From: Hyaloperonospora brassicae
Taxonomy: Eukaryota > Oomycota > Peronosporomycetes > Peronosporales > Peronosporaceae
Reading direction: 5' to 3'
NCBI GenBank assembly: GCA_947650285.1
Contig: CANTFL010000445.1
Span: 1-64,000 of the forward strand
Length of the DNA: 64,000 bases
Part shown: positions 56,380 through 64,000 of the stretch, piece after piece
How positions within the stretch are numbered: the stretch's first letter is position 1
How the letters are laid out: every line of letters begins with the position of its first letter
The notes under the pieces: model-generated
Told to the model about the DNA's origin: nothing
Database searches by the model: none
What the model saw: only the letters and a program-made list of their open reading frames with translations
Position numbers and translations under genes: made by a program

Positions 56380-56428
56380 ACGAGATTCTCTCCCACAACA
56401 TACCTCGAGCAACGGTGGCCTGCCAGAA

Positions 56429-57238
56429 ATGAAGAATGTCGTTCTGTTTTTCGCACTCCTCGCTGGTGGCGCGCTGCTCACAAAGCCTACTCTTGCCTCG
56501 GCTTTTGGGACATTGACGGCGCTGGCGCCTGGCTTGTCCATGGATGAGGACAGCACTGTTGTGAGACAGCTGAGAGACGACGTGCCCAAGTCTGAAGACA
56601 TGGAAGAGCAAAGGGGCTTATTCGGGAAAATGTGGGGTCGTCCGTCGTCATCCAGTCAACTTGTGGAAAAGTTTGATGACCTCGCACAGCATTCGTCGCT
56701 TTACGATGCATTCGAAGCGCTGCATCTCAACGGAATGACTCTCGTGGATCAGCATGATCGTAACATCGCGCAAATCGAAGCGTATCTCCTGTCAAACGAA
56801 TTTAGCAGGTTTGTCCGCTATATCGCGTCGGGTGGTCATTTTCATGACCGCGTATATGAAATGCTCTACCATTACTTCCACACGAAATACGCGGCGCTCA
56901 TCATCGAATATGCGACGATGTCGGAAAACCTTGAAGTGCGATTGATAGGCAAGGATCTGGAGTCTATTCAGTATGCGAATTGGTACATGGGCTCATATGA
57001 GCCCAATGACGTTCGTACCATGATGACACGTAACCTTGCCGGACACTCGCCACCCTACGTCCTTGGTGACAACGAAAGGACGGAGGCGATGTTGGTCCAT
57101 GTCATCGAGAAGTATCGTATATTTTGCGATGAGCTCTCAGGTAAAGGCGCGACACTTGAAAGTACTCTTGCGAAGAAGATGTCAGCTTTACCTAAGTACA
57201 AATCCGCCCTCTTCAAGAATGCGAAGGAGAAAATATAG
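56429..57238 (+). CDS. Candidate RxLR/WY effector, secreted
   Basis: 269 residues, single exon. Residues 1-25 form a signal peptide (hydrophobic core 'VVLFFALLAGGALL', cleavage likely after 'TLASA'). RQLR at 46-49 is an RxLR motif in the usual window. An acidic stretch 'EDMEEQR' at 56-62 stands in for dEER and is degenerate. The remaining 200 residues are helical; 'ANWYMGSYEPNDVRTMM' around Trp185 looks like the W motif of WY domains (W..G..P.DV..M), and 'VIEKYRIFCDEL' may be the Y motif. Such proteins are delivered into plant cells and alter immunity; the target of this one is unknown. No close family member was recognised. It lies alone between decayed repeats and housekeeping genes. Initiator element 60 bases upstream supports expression. 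Confidence 0.75.
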   Translation: MKNVVLFFALLAGGALLTKPTLASAFGTLTALAPGLSMDEDSTVVRQLRDDVPKSEDMEEQRGLFGKMWGRPSSSSQLVEKFDDLAQHSSLYDAFEALHLNGMTLVDQHDRNIAQIEAYLLSNEFSRFVRYIASGGHFHDRVYEMLYHYFHTKYAALIIEYATMSENLEVRLIGKDLESIQYANWYMGSYEPNDVRTMMTRNLAGHSPPYVLGDNERTEAMLVHVIEKYRIFCDELSGKGATLESTLAKKMSALPKYKSALFKNAKEKI

Positions 57239-58675
57239 GTCGTTTACCTTCAGCCGTGCAGCACATATGAGTTGTGGTAACATTTTTGTAGCTGCAAGTT
57301 CATGTACATATGGCATTTGAATATAGCATCTTGTCGATGTTCATTGGATCAGTTTGCGTTTGGTGTTGTTGATGGTGAGTTATATTGAGAAACTGTAATT
57401 ATCATCAATACCTGTCTAGAAAACCCTCCCATCGATTGTGTTTTGCTATCAATCGCAGCGTTATGTTGCGACGGCGCGATGAGCCGTTTTCTATCCATCT
57501 TCTAGCGCGCTGCCGATGCTGGTTCGCGAGTGGTCTCGTGCAGCGGGTATCAGATTGTTGTCGACTTTAAGTGGTATCTCAAGTTAATGGTTGACGTCGT
57601 GCTGTAAGTGATCCTTAAGGTGTCAAGCAGGGTTTATTAGTGATCGAAGAATTTTATAGAAAAACCTACGGTATTTTACGACAGTGTGAAATTGCTTCAA
57701 AGTAAATGGAAATCCTCGAGATAATTTCCGTTGCTACGTTACAAAACCTTTGTAACAACAAGCATACCTGTGCATGACATACGAGCGCTGGTTCAGCTGC
57801 AAGAACGATAGCGGCCTAGACCAGATCGACGGCGATTCCATACAGTACAGGTGATTGCTCGCGGAAGTGCGATTTTCCGCTACCTGTCCAACTCCATGCG
57901 TGAAAATGATTGATTTCCTTCGCTTGAACTTGCAGCTCTTCGAAAGCAGCATCATCATTTACTGCGTTGGCTTTCATAAACGTTTGGCCTTACCATGCCT
58001 TGCCATGCATCATCTATCTGTCGTTGGCACTTACCTTGACCTCGCTTCCCGTGACTGGCGTCCCGCGGTCGTCCCATCAGTGATGTGGACGGGTGTCCAG
58101 TTTCCGATAACAATCGATACCGCTATTTCACAGAGCCATACTGATGTCGTGAGAACCCATTAGAAGTACGTGTTTCTTGCCATCGTACACCACCAACTCG
58201 CTCAGGGCTATTTGCGATGCGGACTATTTTCGAATCCTTTATGCCCCCACTCACTTGTCCACATGTCTCCAGGCCTTACATCACGCGTGCTGCTCGTTTT
58301 GACGATGCTCTCTGTAATTTGCCGTACAATTGATCGACGGTATCCCTCATCCCATCGCTCTGCGATCGCTCGTTCGGCTGTGCCACAACAGGCACGTCTA
58401 TCATCTAGCAACGGTAACAGTCGAGCTTGCCTTCTCCCGGACCAACCCACTTCAGTCCCGCCCTTGTACAAACTTAGCACAAAATTGCACCAACTCGATT
58501 GTCCACGTATGGTCTTTCACGGACGTCATTAAAACGGGTGAACTGACGCTATCCGTCGTGTCGAATCGCGCACCACCACGTGGCACTCGCTTTTTATCTG
58601 GTCACTTTGGCTGGACGCGTCACCCACACGTGGCACTCGCTTCTTGATCTGATCCGCTTTGGCGGCCCGCAACAC
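57239..58675. other. Intergenic region between effector and PDI
   Basis: About 1.4 kb. Open frames such as 57855-58163 and 58170-58532 have no recognisable domain and no codon bias like the PDI gene; I treat them as chance. The sequence CACGTGGCACTCGCTT occurs twice, 58577-58592 and 58627-58642, as part of a direct duplication in the PDI upstream region. Confidence 0.5.
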
Positions 58676-58690
58676 CCATTTTGGAATTTC
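58676..58690 (+). promoter_or_regulatory. Initiator plus flanking-element-like site before PDI
   Basis: CCATTTTGGAATTTC, about 70 bases before the ATG at 58757, resembles the oomycete initiator followed by a CAWTTT-type flanking element. A similar TCACTTTGG lies at 58602-58610. Confidence 0.45.
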
Positions 58691-58756
58691 ATCCCTCTCG
58701 CCTACCCGGCCCAAAAAGCACTTTTTTCGTCCATCCACGTCCCCGCCCCCGCCATC

Positions 58757-60319
58757 ATGACGTTCAAGCACCTCGCGCTGACGCTGCTGCCTGCGCTGGC
58801 GCTCGCCACGGGCACTGCCGCCGCGTTCCAAGAAGAGGACAACGTGCTCGTGCTCACCGACAGCGACTTTGCCGACGCCGTGACGGGGCACGACGCGCTG
58901 CTCGTGGAGTTCTACGCGCCCTGGTGCGGCCACTGCAAGCAGCTGGCGCCCGAGTACGCGGCCGCCGCCACGAGCCTCAAGGAGAAGGACCTGCCCGTGC
59001 GTCTGGCCAAAGTCGACGCGACGGTGCAGACCCAACTGGCCGAGCAGTTTGGGATCCAGGGCTTCCCCACGCTCAAGTTCTTCAAGGGCGACGTGGACGC
59101 GATGCGCGACTACGACGGCGGCCGCACGGCGGCGGAGATTGAGAAGTGGGTCGTGCGCAAGTCGGGACCGGCCGTCGCGATCGTCGAGACGGCTGCCCAG
59201 CTCGAGAAGATCAAGGAGGCGAACGACGTGGTCGTGTTTGCTGTCGTGGACGCTGTCGAAGGCGACGCGCGCGCGATGCTGGAGAAACTGGCCGACGCCG
59301 ACGACTTGGCCGTGTACGTGGCGTCGACGCACTTGGACGTGGCCGACGACGCGAAAGCGCAGAACAGTGTGGTGCTGTTCAAGAAGTTTGACGAGGGCAA
59401 AGTGGTGTACGACGGCGAGTGGGAGAAGGAGGCGCTGGCAGCGTTTGTCAAGGCCAACAGTCTGCCGCTAGTGATTACGTTCACGCAGGACAAGGCGCCC
59501 ATGATCTTTGGTGGCGACTTGAAGGAGCACATGATAGTGTTTGCGGACGCGTCGAAGGACTACGTGGGTGCGTTTGAGGCTGCGCTGAAGAAGTCGGCGC
59601 AAGTGAACAAGGGCAAACTGCTGCACATCATGATGCCGAGCACGGAGGAGCGCATCATCGACTACTTTGGCCTGACGAGTGACGATTTGCCGGCGGTGAT
59701 GCTGGTCAACATGGGCGGGTCGGTGAAGAAGTACGGGTTTGAGCACAAGGCGGACGACCTCGTGGCACAAGTGAGCGGCGACCTTGGTGCCGAGCTGATT
59801 GTGTTCGCGAACCAGTACTTTGAAGGCAAGCTTACGCCGCAGCTCAAGTCTGCGAAACCGGAGGACGACAGCGACGAGGCTGTGAAGGTGATTGTGGGCA
59901 CGGACTTCAAGGAGCGCGTGATCAACAACGAGAAGGACGTGCTGCTTGAGTTTTACGCTCCGTGGTGTGGTCACTGCAAGGCTCTTGCGCCCAAGTACGA
60001 GGAGCTGGCCGAGGCGTTTTCGAGCGTGGACAGCATTGTCATTGCCAAGATGGATGCGTCTGCCAACGAGGTTGACCACCCCGGTGTGGACGTGCAAGGC
60101 TTCCCGACGCTCATTTTCTTCCCTGCGAAAAACAAGCAAAACCCGATCGTGTACGAAGGTGCGCGCGAAGTGGATGGCTTTACTGAGTTCCTGAAGTCGA
60201 ACGCCCAGAAGTTTGAGCTGGACGGGGAAGAGTATGGCGTGAGCGAGACTGCGAAGGATGACAAGGAGAAGGACGCCGAGGCGAAGAAGGAGGAAGGCGC
60301 CGAGCACGAGGAGCTGTAG
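58757..60319 (+). CDS. Protein disulfide isomerase, ER lumen
   Basis: 520 residues, single exon. The ATG at 58757 is chosen because it starts a signal peptide ('FKHLALTLLPALALATG', cleaved near residue 23). Domain a has the active site 'FYAPWCGHC' with Cys57 and Cys60 and the cis-proline region 'GFPTLKFF'. Two thioredoxin-like domains without CxxC (b and b') occupy about 140-360. Domain a' has a second 'FYAPWCGHC' with Cys404 and Cys407 and 'GFPTLIFF'. The acidic tail ends HEEL, a variant of the KDEL/HDEL retrieval signal. Layout a-b-b'-a' and length fit classical PDI, which forms and rearranges disulfides in secretory proteins. GC-rich third positions contrast sharply with the repeat region. 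Converges with the TIS11-type gene. Open frames on the opposite strand (58529-59332, 59468-60307) are by-products of the codon bias. Confidence 0.95.
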   Translation: MTFKHLALTLLPALALATGTAAAFQEEDNVLVLTDSDFADAVTGHDALLVEFYAPWCGHCKQLAPEYAAAATSLKEKDLPVRLAKVDATVQTQLAEQFGIQGFPTLKFFKGDVDAMRDYDGGRTAAEIEKWVVRKSGPAVAIVETAAQLEKIKEANDVVVFAVVDAVEGDARAMLEKLADADDLAVYVASTHLDVADDAKAQNSVVLFKKFDEGKVVYDGEWEKEALAAFVKANSLPLVITFTQDKAPMIFGGDLKEHMIVFADASKDYVGAFEAALKKSAQVNKGKLLHIMMPSTEERIIDYFGLTSDDLPAVMLVNMGGSVKKYGFEHKADDLVAQVSGDLGAELIVFANQYFEGKLTPQLKSAKPEDDSDEAVKVIVGTDFKERVINNEKDVLLEFYAPWCGHCKALAPKYEELAEAFSSVDSIVIAKMDASANEVDHPGVDVQGFPTLIFFPAKNKQNPIVYEGAREVDGFTEFLKSNAQKFELDGEEYGVSETAKDDKEKDAEAKKEEGAEHEEL

Positions 60320-61158
60320 AAAGTATGTCGGGTACTTTGAGGCGTTGTTTTCGCTGCGGTGGTCAGCGGAAGCGACGATACAGAGCGAAAGCGTAGATGC
60401 GGGCGGACAAGCTGGAGTTGTGGGTTGGAAGTGGTAGCTTTAACGTGAGGAGAAAAACGCACTCTTTGAATGCCTTTGACTGACTGTCGAGTTGCGTGAT
60501 GCAGGAGGTAGTGACTGCGGCGACAGGTAAGCTTTCGCCACGTAAGTCAATTCCTCAGATGCGTTTGAAGCGGCGATGCCAATCCGAGTCTCAGGCCGCA
60601 TCCTGCCTCAGCTGGTGCGCGCCGGAAGGGGGCACGTGTCCCCGTCAGGCCTGCTGCGTTACCTATATTTACTTCAATGCTGGCACAACTGAAGCTGCTA
60701 TGGAGTCTTCTTCTGTAGCTGGCAAGCCATCAGCAGGTGCGTGTATAGATGACACCGCGATGTCGTAGCCCCTCACTCGGGTTCTGCTGCACTGACTGCG
60801 TTGCTCACAGGACACCTTATCAAGAAACGCCCTACAAAACAGGTTGGCATCGCCGCGGCATTCACAAGGCGGCAGGCCAACGTCCTTGCGGGTGAGCGGG
60901 AAGAACTCTGTGAGGTTCAGCTTCATAACGAACACAGCGGTGCAAAGCCCACACGCATATCGCGGACGCAGTTGGCGCCAGCTGCAACCGCAGCAGCAAT
61001 TAATATATTTATATGAAAAGTAAATAGGGGCTGGTAAACACACGAGCGGGCAGCGAGCGGCGGCCCGAAGACCACACAGGATGGACGGGCGCACGCCGCA
61101 GACGCACGGGCTCATAGATAGATACAGAGCGCCACCTCTCCTTTTCGCTTCCGACGCC
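60320..61158. other. Convergent intergenic region
   Basis: Holds the 3' untranslated parts of PDI and the zinc-finger gene. A 148-codon minus-strand frame at 60669-61115 is Cys-rich in composition but shows no domain and lies in the expected 3' UTR; not called as a gene. Confidence 0.5.
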
Positions 61159-62547
61159 TTAATGGAAGCGCTCGAACACGCTCAGGCGGGGGCTCTCCTC
61201 GTCGTCACTGCTGCTGCCAGAGACGTCCTTCGTATCGCCGGCAGCAGCTGCAACACCTTCGAATGGCTTGCTCTCGAGACCCAGCGACACGCCAGTAGAC
61301 CACGGCTGCGCTCGCATGTCGTCGCCAGTAAACGGCGCCGATGAAGCAGTGGGGAAATCCTTCCACAACTCGTCCGACCGGAGAGAAAACTCGGCATTCT
61401 TCGTCGTAGCCGCTGTCGAAGTGGAGACGAGAGTAGGCGAAGAGACGCTGGAAAGGCAGCGCCCGCGAGCCGCCTGGACCGGAGTCATCTCAGGAGAGGT
61501 GACGGGGTCTGGAATCGGCTCGTCGTCATCCTGGGTCAGCGAGAACTTCATCAATGCGTCGATGGCATCCTGGAGGTCCGGGTAGCTCGATGACGATGCG
61601 CCGCTTGCGGCGTTCCGACTCGCTGGAGTGGCTCGTTGCGGAGCAGGTGGCAGGCCGATGCTACCAAGCGAGCCCTGCTGTTTCAGAGAGAGACTACTGC
61701 CATAGTGCTCACCAGCATAATTAGGGTGGAAATTCGCGATCGGGGATATGCCCGGCACTCCCCACGAACTCTTGTCCAACGAGGACAGGAGCGAGAAATT
61801 GTCCTTGGGGTAGGACGGCATCTGCTGGTGATGGTGATGTGGACGGAGGTGCTGGAGGTGATGCGGGCTGGGCGGCTCACTATAGAGACCACCGCCGTAG
61901 CTGAGGTCAACGGACGGCTGAGGAGGGTCCATGACTCCGCCGCTCAAGCCGGCGAACCGGTCCTTCTCGTGCAGGAACATGCTGCTGCCGTTGTGGCCCA
62001 ATGGGCTGTACGGCGACTGCGCGTAGCCCTCGGTCTCCTCGTGAATGAAGCGACAGCGGCTACCGTACGGACAGTGGCCGGATCCCCAGTACGACTTGCA
62101 CTTTGTCGTTTTGTACTTGGGATGGCGCACGACGTGGCGCAGCTCTGCGATTCCGTGTGCGAATTGGCACTTGGCTGTGTGAGAACATGGGTACAAAGCA
62201 GCAGCACAAGCAGCAGCAGCAGTCAGCACAAGCGCGTCAGTCTTCTATTGCGAGCATAAGGAACAAGGGAGCAGCCAACAAACACACGCAAGTGGCATCG
62301 CACCTCCGTAGCGGCAGTTGCCAAACTCGGAGAAGCGTTTGCAGAGCTCCGTCTTGTACAGCGACGACTTGGTGCCGTTCTTGGGACTGGTCTCTTCGCT
62401 TAGGTACGACACGACACTCATGTCGTCTGCAGGAAGCGCGTAGCCCTCGTGGTGGCCACGATCGCCGGGAGACGCGTCGAACTCGAGGAAACTGCTGTCC
62501 TTAGACATGGCGTAGTACCCGACGTGGTCCATGGACGACAGTAACAT
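61159..62547 (-). CDS. Tandem CCCH zinc-finger protein, TIS11/tristetraprolin family
   Basis: Two exons, 62547-62304 and 62174-61159, give 419 residues. The 129-bp intron (62303-62175) has GT...AG ends (GTGCGATG ... TTCTCACACAG); splicing restores the first finger across the joint. Finger 1 (residues 69-88) is C-x8-C-x5-C-x3-H after the lead-in 'YKTELC'; finger 2 (107-126) is again C-x8-C-x5-C-x3-H after 'YKTTKC', with the canonical 18-residue linker ('GIAELRHVVRHPKYKTTK'). In animals and fungi this arrangement binds AU-rich elements in mRNA 3' UTRs and promotes deadenylation and decay; the same role is likely here. The C-terminal two-thirds is Ser/Pro-rich with a His-rich tract ('LRPHHHHQQMPS') and an acidic Ser cluster ('SSSDDEESPRLSVFERF'), likely disordered and phosphorylated. 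ATG 62547 is the first in frame; a second at 62532 is possible. Confidence 0.92.
62175..62303 (-). other. Spliceosomal intron of the CCCH zinc-finger gene
   Basis: GT at 62303-62302 and AG at 62176-62175 on the minus strand. Joining G (62304) with CC (62174-62173) gives Ala between 'CRYG' and 'KCQFAH', exactly the expected finger spacing. Contains a (TGC/CTG)-rich tract before the acceptor. Confidence 0.9.
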
Positions 62548-64000
62548 GGCGGGAGTGGACGGGACAGACGGGGCGCTGGAGCAGCCGCGCGAGGCGATTC
62601 AATCGAAACGTCGAATGGTGTGGGGCTCGAGACCTTTGGGCGCAAGTTCCGACGAGTGGATTGGGAGGGGAGCGACGGGTTGTCGCACGCTGCGCTTCGT
62701 CTCGCTCGCTCGCTCTCTCTCGCGCTCTCTCTTGTTCTCTGTTTCTATGGATCTCTCTATTGATCTCCCGATTGCACGCACACACAGAGAGAGGAGAGAC
62801 GAGGGCAGCAGTGGCCTTAGACACCAGTCAGACTTTCGGTCGAAGAAGCAGCCAAAAGGAACTGCTGAGGAGGGTGCAAATTGAGAAAGTAACGGGAAGA
62901 GGTGCGGTTCTCAGTGCGAGGGGGAGTCGAGTGTACCGGATTCAAGTATGGGGGAGAGATGTCGCCTCGCCCGTCCCCGCCTTGCCACTACTTTTTCCAT
63001 CATTTCTGCACATCAACACAATGTCAAGTCAGATGCTGGTTCAGCTCGAGGTCTTGGTTACTGTATGCGCATATTCTCCGGTGCATGTTAGGGCGCGAAT
63101 GTAACCCATCTTTGCAAGCATGTTACGGTCCCATCCTGGCACATAACACGGAATGACGATCCTGACCAAGCATCCGGATACGAGCTCGTGGACCTGTCTA
63201 ACATGATTATTCTTGCACGACAGAAGACCAAAAATTCTTGCGATGGTAAAACTGAGGTTGCAGGTAATAGAACCAGATACGTGCAGACCGGGCAAATAAT
63301 TCTCGCACTTTCGAGCCCGTAACGCGGTCGCGGACCATTGTCAGCACACGTCGGAGCGAATGAGTGATACACAGGACGCCGGGTAGCCACTGGCCCGGTA
63401 CCAGTCATGGGCATTGGTATCCGCGTGTATAGTAACTCTTATAAAACCCATCCAACACATTGTAGCTTTGTATTTTGTGCCTTAGGTGCAAGGAGGAAAA
63501 AGGTGGCGGCTGCAAAAGGGTAGTCGTTCGTGTCGCTAGACAAACACTTCTCTCCAAGCGTTAGACCCATAGCTGCAGTATCGGAGTGTTTGCATACGAG
63601 AGCTTACGCAATGGTGAGCCACGCAAGCAAAGTTGCTGTGCATAAGGCATGCGACTGCATGTCCATCGAAGGCCAGTTGTTCAGCCTCGTGCTTGTTGCG
63701 ATTGCTGCTTGATGGTGATCAAGAGTAGTCTGACAAAGCGATTCTTGCCTTGGTCCCACCCATTGCAATGCACACACAGGTAGGTCAATGTTTCACTAGC
63801 GACGATACTCGATTGGTTCATTCAAAGGTTGACACGCCGTTCACTTGCGCGGGTTTAAGCTGCTAGCAGCCATACGTACAGCTTCGATAAGCGGTCAGCA
63901 GCATTTCGTGGTCCATCGAACAAATGATCGCGTGCACTCGTCACGTTCCTCGAACGCAGGGGTACAAAATTGGCCGCTGGACGCCGATGCAGCCGCTATA
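62548..64000. other. Upstream region of the zinc-finger gene and window end
   Basis: Includes a CT-rich low-complexity tract at 62698-62765 ('ctcgctcgctctctctcgcg'), probably in the 5' leader or promoter. Open frames here (for example 62661-63104, 63041-63295, 63530-63712) have no recognisable domain. No further gene is supported. Confidence 0.5.

Noticed and set aside
57855..58532. Two frames upstream of PDI as a secreted protein gene
   Set aside because: No convincing signal peptide, no domain, and base composition unlike the neighbouring genes.
58529..59332. 267-codon minus-strand frame opposite PDI
   Set aside because: It lies over the GC-rich PDI coding sequence, encodes low-complexity His/Val/Arg-rich protein and has no domain. 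PDI explains the sequence.
59468..60307. 279-codon minus-strand frame opposite the second half of PDI
   Set aside because: Same reason: a by-product of the PDI codon bias.
60669..61115. 148-codon Cys-rich minus-strand frame
   Set aside because: Irregular Cys spacing, no signal peptide, and it lies in the expected 3' UTR of the zinc-finger gene.
1..64000. tRNA, rRNA or other structured RNA genes
   Set aside because: None was recognised; the only tRNA-related signals are the primer-binding sites.

Overview
The window is nuclear DNA of a plant-pathogenic oomycete, most likely a member of the Peronosporales (Phytophthora or downy-mildew type). The reasons are a secreted protein with a signal peptide, an RxLR motif (RQLR) and an acidic EEQR stretch, compact oomycete-type initiator elements in front of genes, and Ty3/Gypsy polyproteins with typical oomycete features. 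About 87% of the window is retrotransposon and only the last 8 kb holds host genes. Everything here is read by eye from sequence; no database search was run.

Bases 1-43329 are a nest of at least four elements of one chromodomain Ty3/Gypsy family with unusually long (about 1.8 kb) LTRs and 4-bp target duplications. E3 (1-6727, minus, 3' end off the window) and E4 (9007-19790, minus) are short versions. They keep a Gag start, a capsid fragment, the integrase C-terminal region and the chromodomain, but protease, RT and integrase core are replaced by an Asp/Arg/Gln-rich repeat ORF that seems to incorporate an RNase H fragment. E4 is interrupted by a solo LTR (11732-13547, TSD CACC). E1 (20715-35293, minus, 14.6 kb) is the long version: gag, protease, RT, a degenerate RT-linked RNase H, a second RNase H, integrase and chromodomain, plus an ORF on the opposite strand between chromodomain and 3' LTR. 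E1 sits inside the gag gene of E2 (plus strand; 5' LTR end at 20404, internal parts 20405-20714 and 35298-39697) with TSD AAAA. E2 is cut short in RT and followed by an inverted LTR and a rearranged LTR (to 43329). E1 and E2 share a gag stop preceded by a GTTAAAC heptamer and followed by a stem-loop, which looks like a -1 frameshift signal.

Bases 43330-56100 are older, much more decayed retroelement sequence. A plus-strand element (E6, about 44370-47400) has a conventional oomycete Gypsy gag, protease and RNase H. A minus-strand relative of E1 (E5) keeps integrase (53700-54418), integrase C-terminus and chromodomain (52450-52873) and again a large plus-strand ORF region (48560-52214). A relic LTR of the E1-E4 family lies at 54890-55421, and a further LTR end at about 56086.

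The right end is gene space: a candidate RxLR/WY effector (56429-57238, plus), a two-domain protein disulfide isomerase with C-terminal HEEL (58757-60319, plus) and a tandem CCCH zinc-finger protein of the TIS11/tristetraprolin family with one 129-bp intron (61159-62547, minus). The effector lies at the boundary between repeats and housekeeping genes, which is the usual setting for oomycete effectors.
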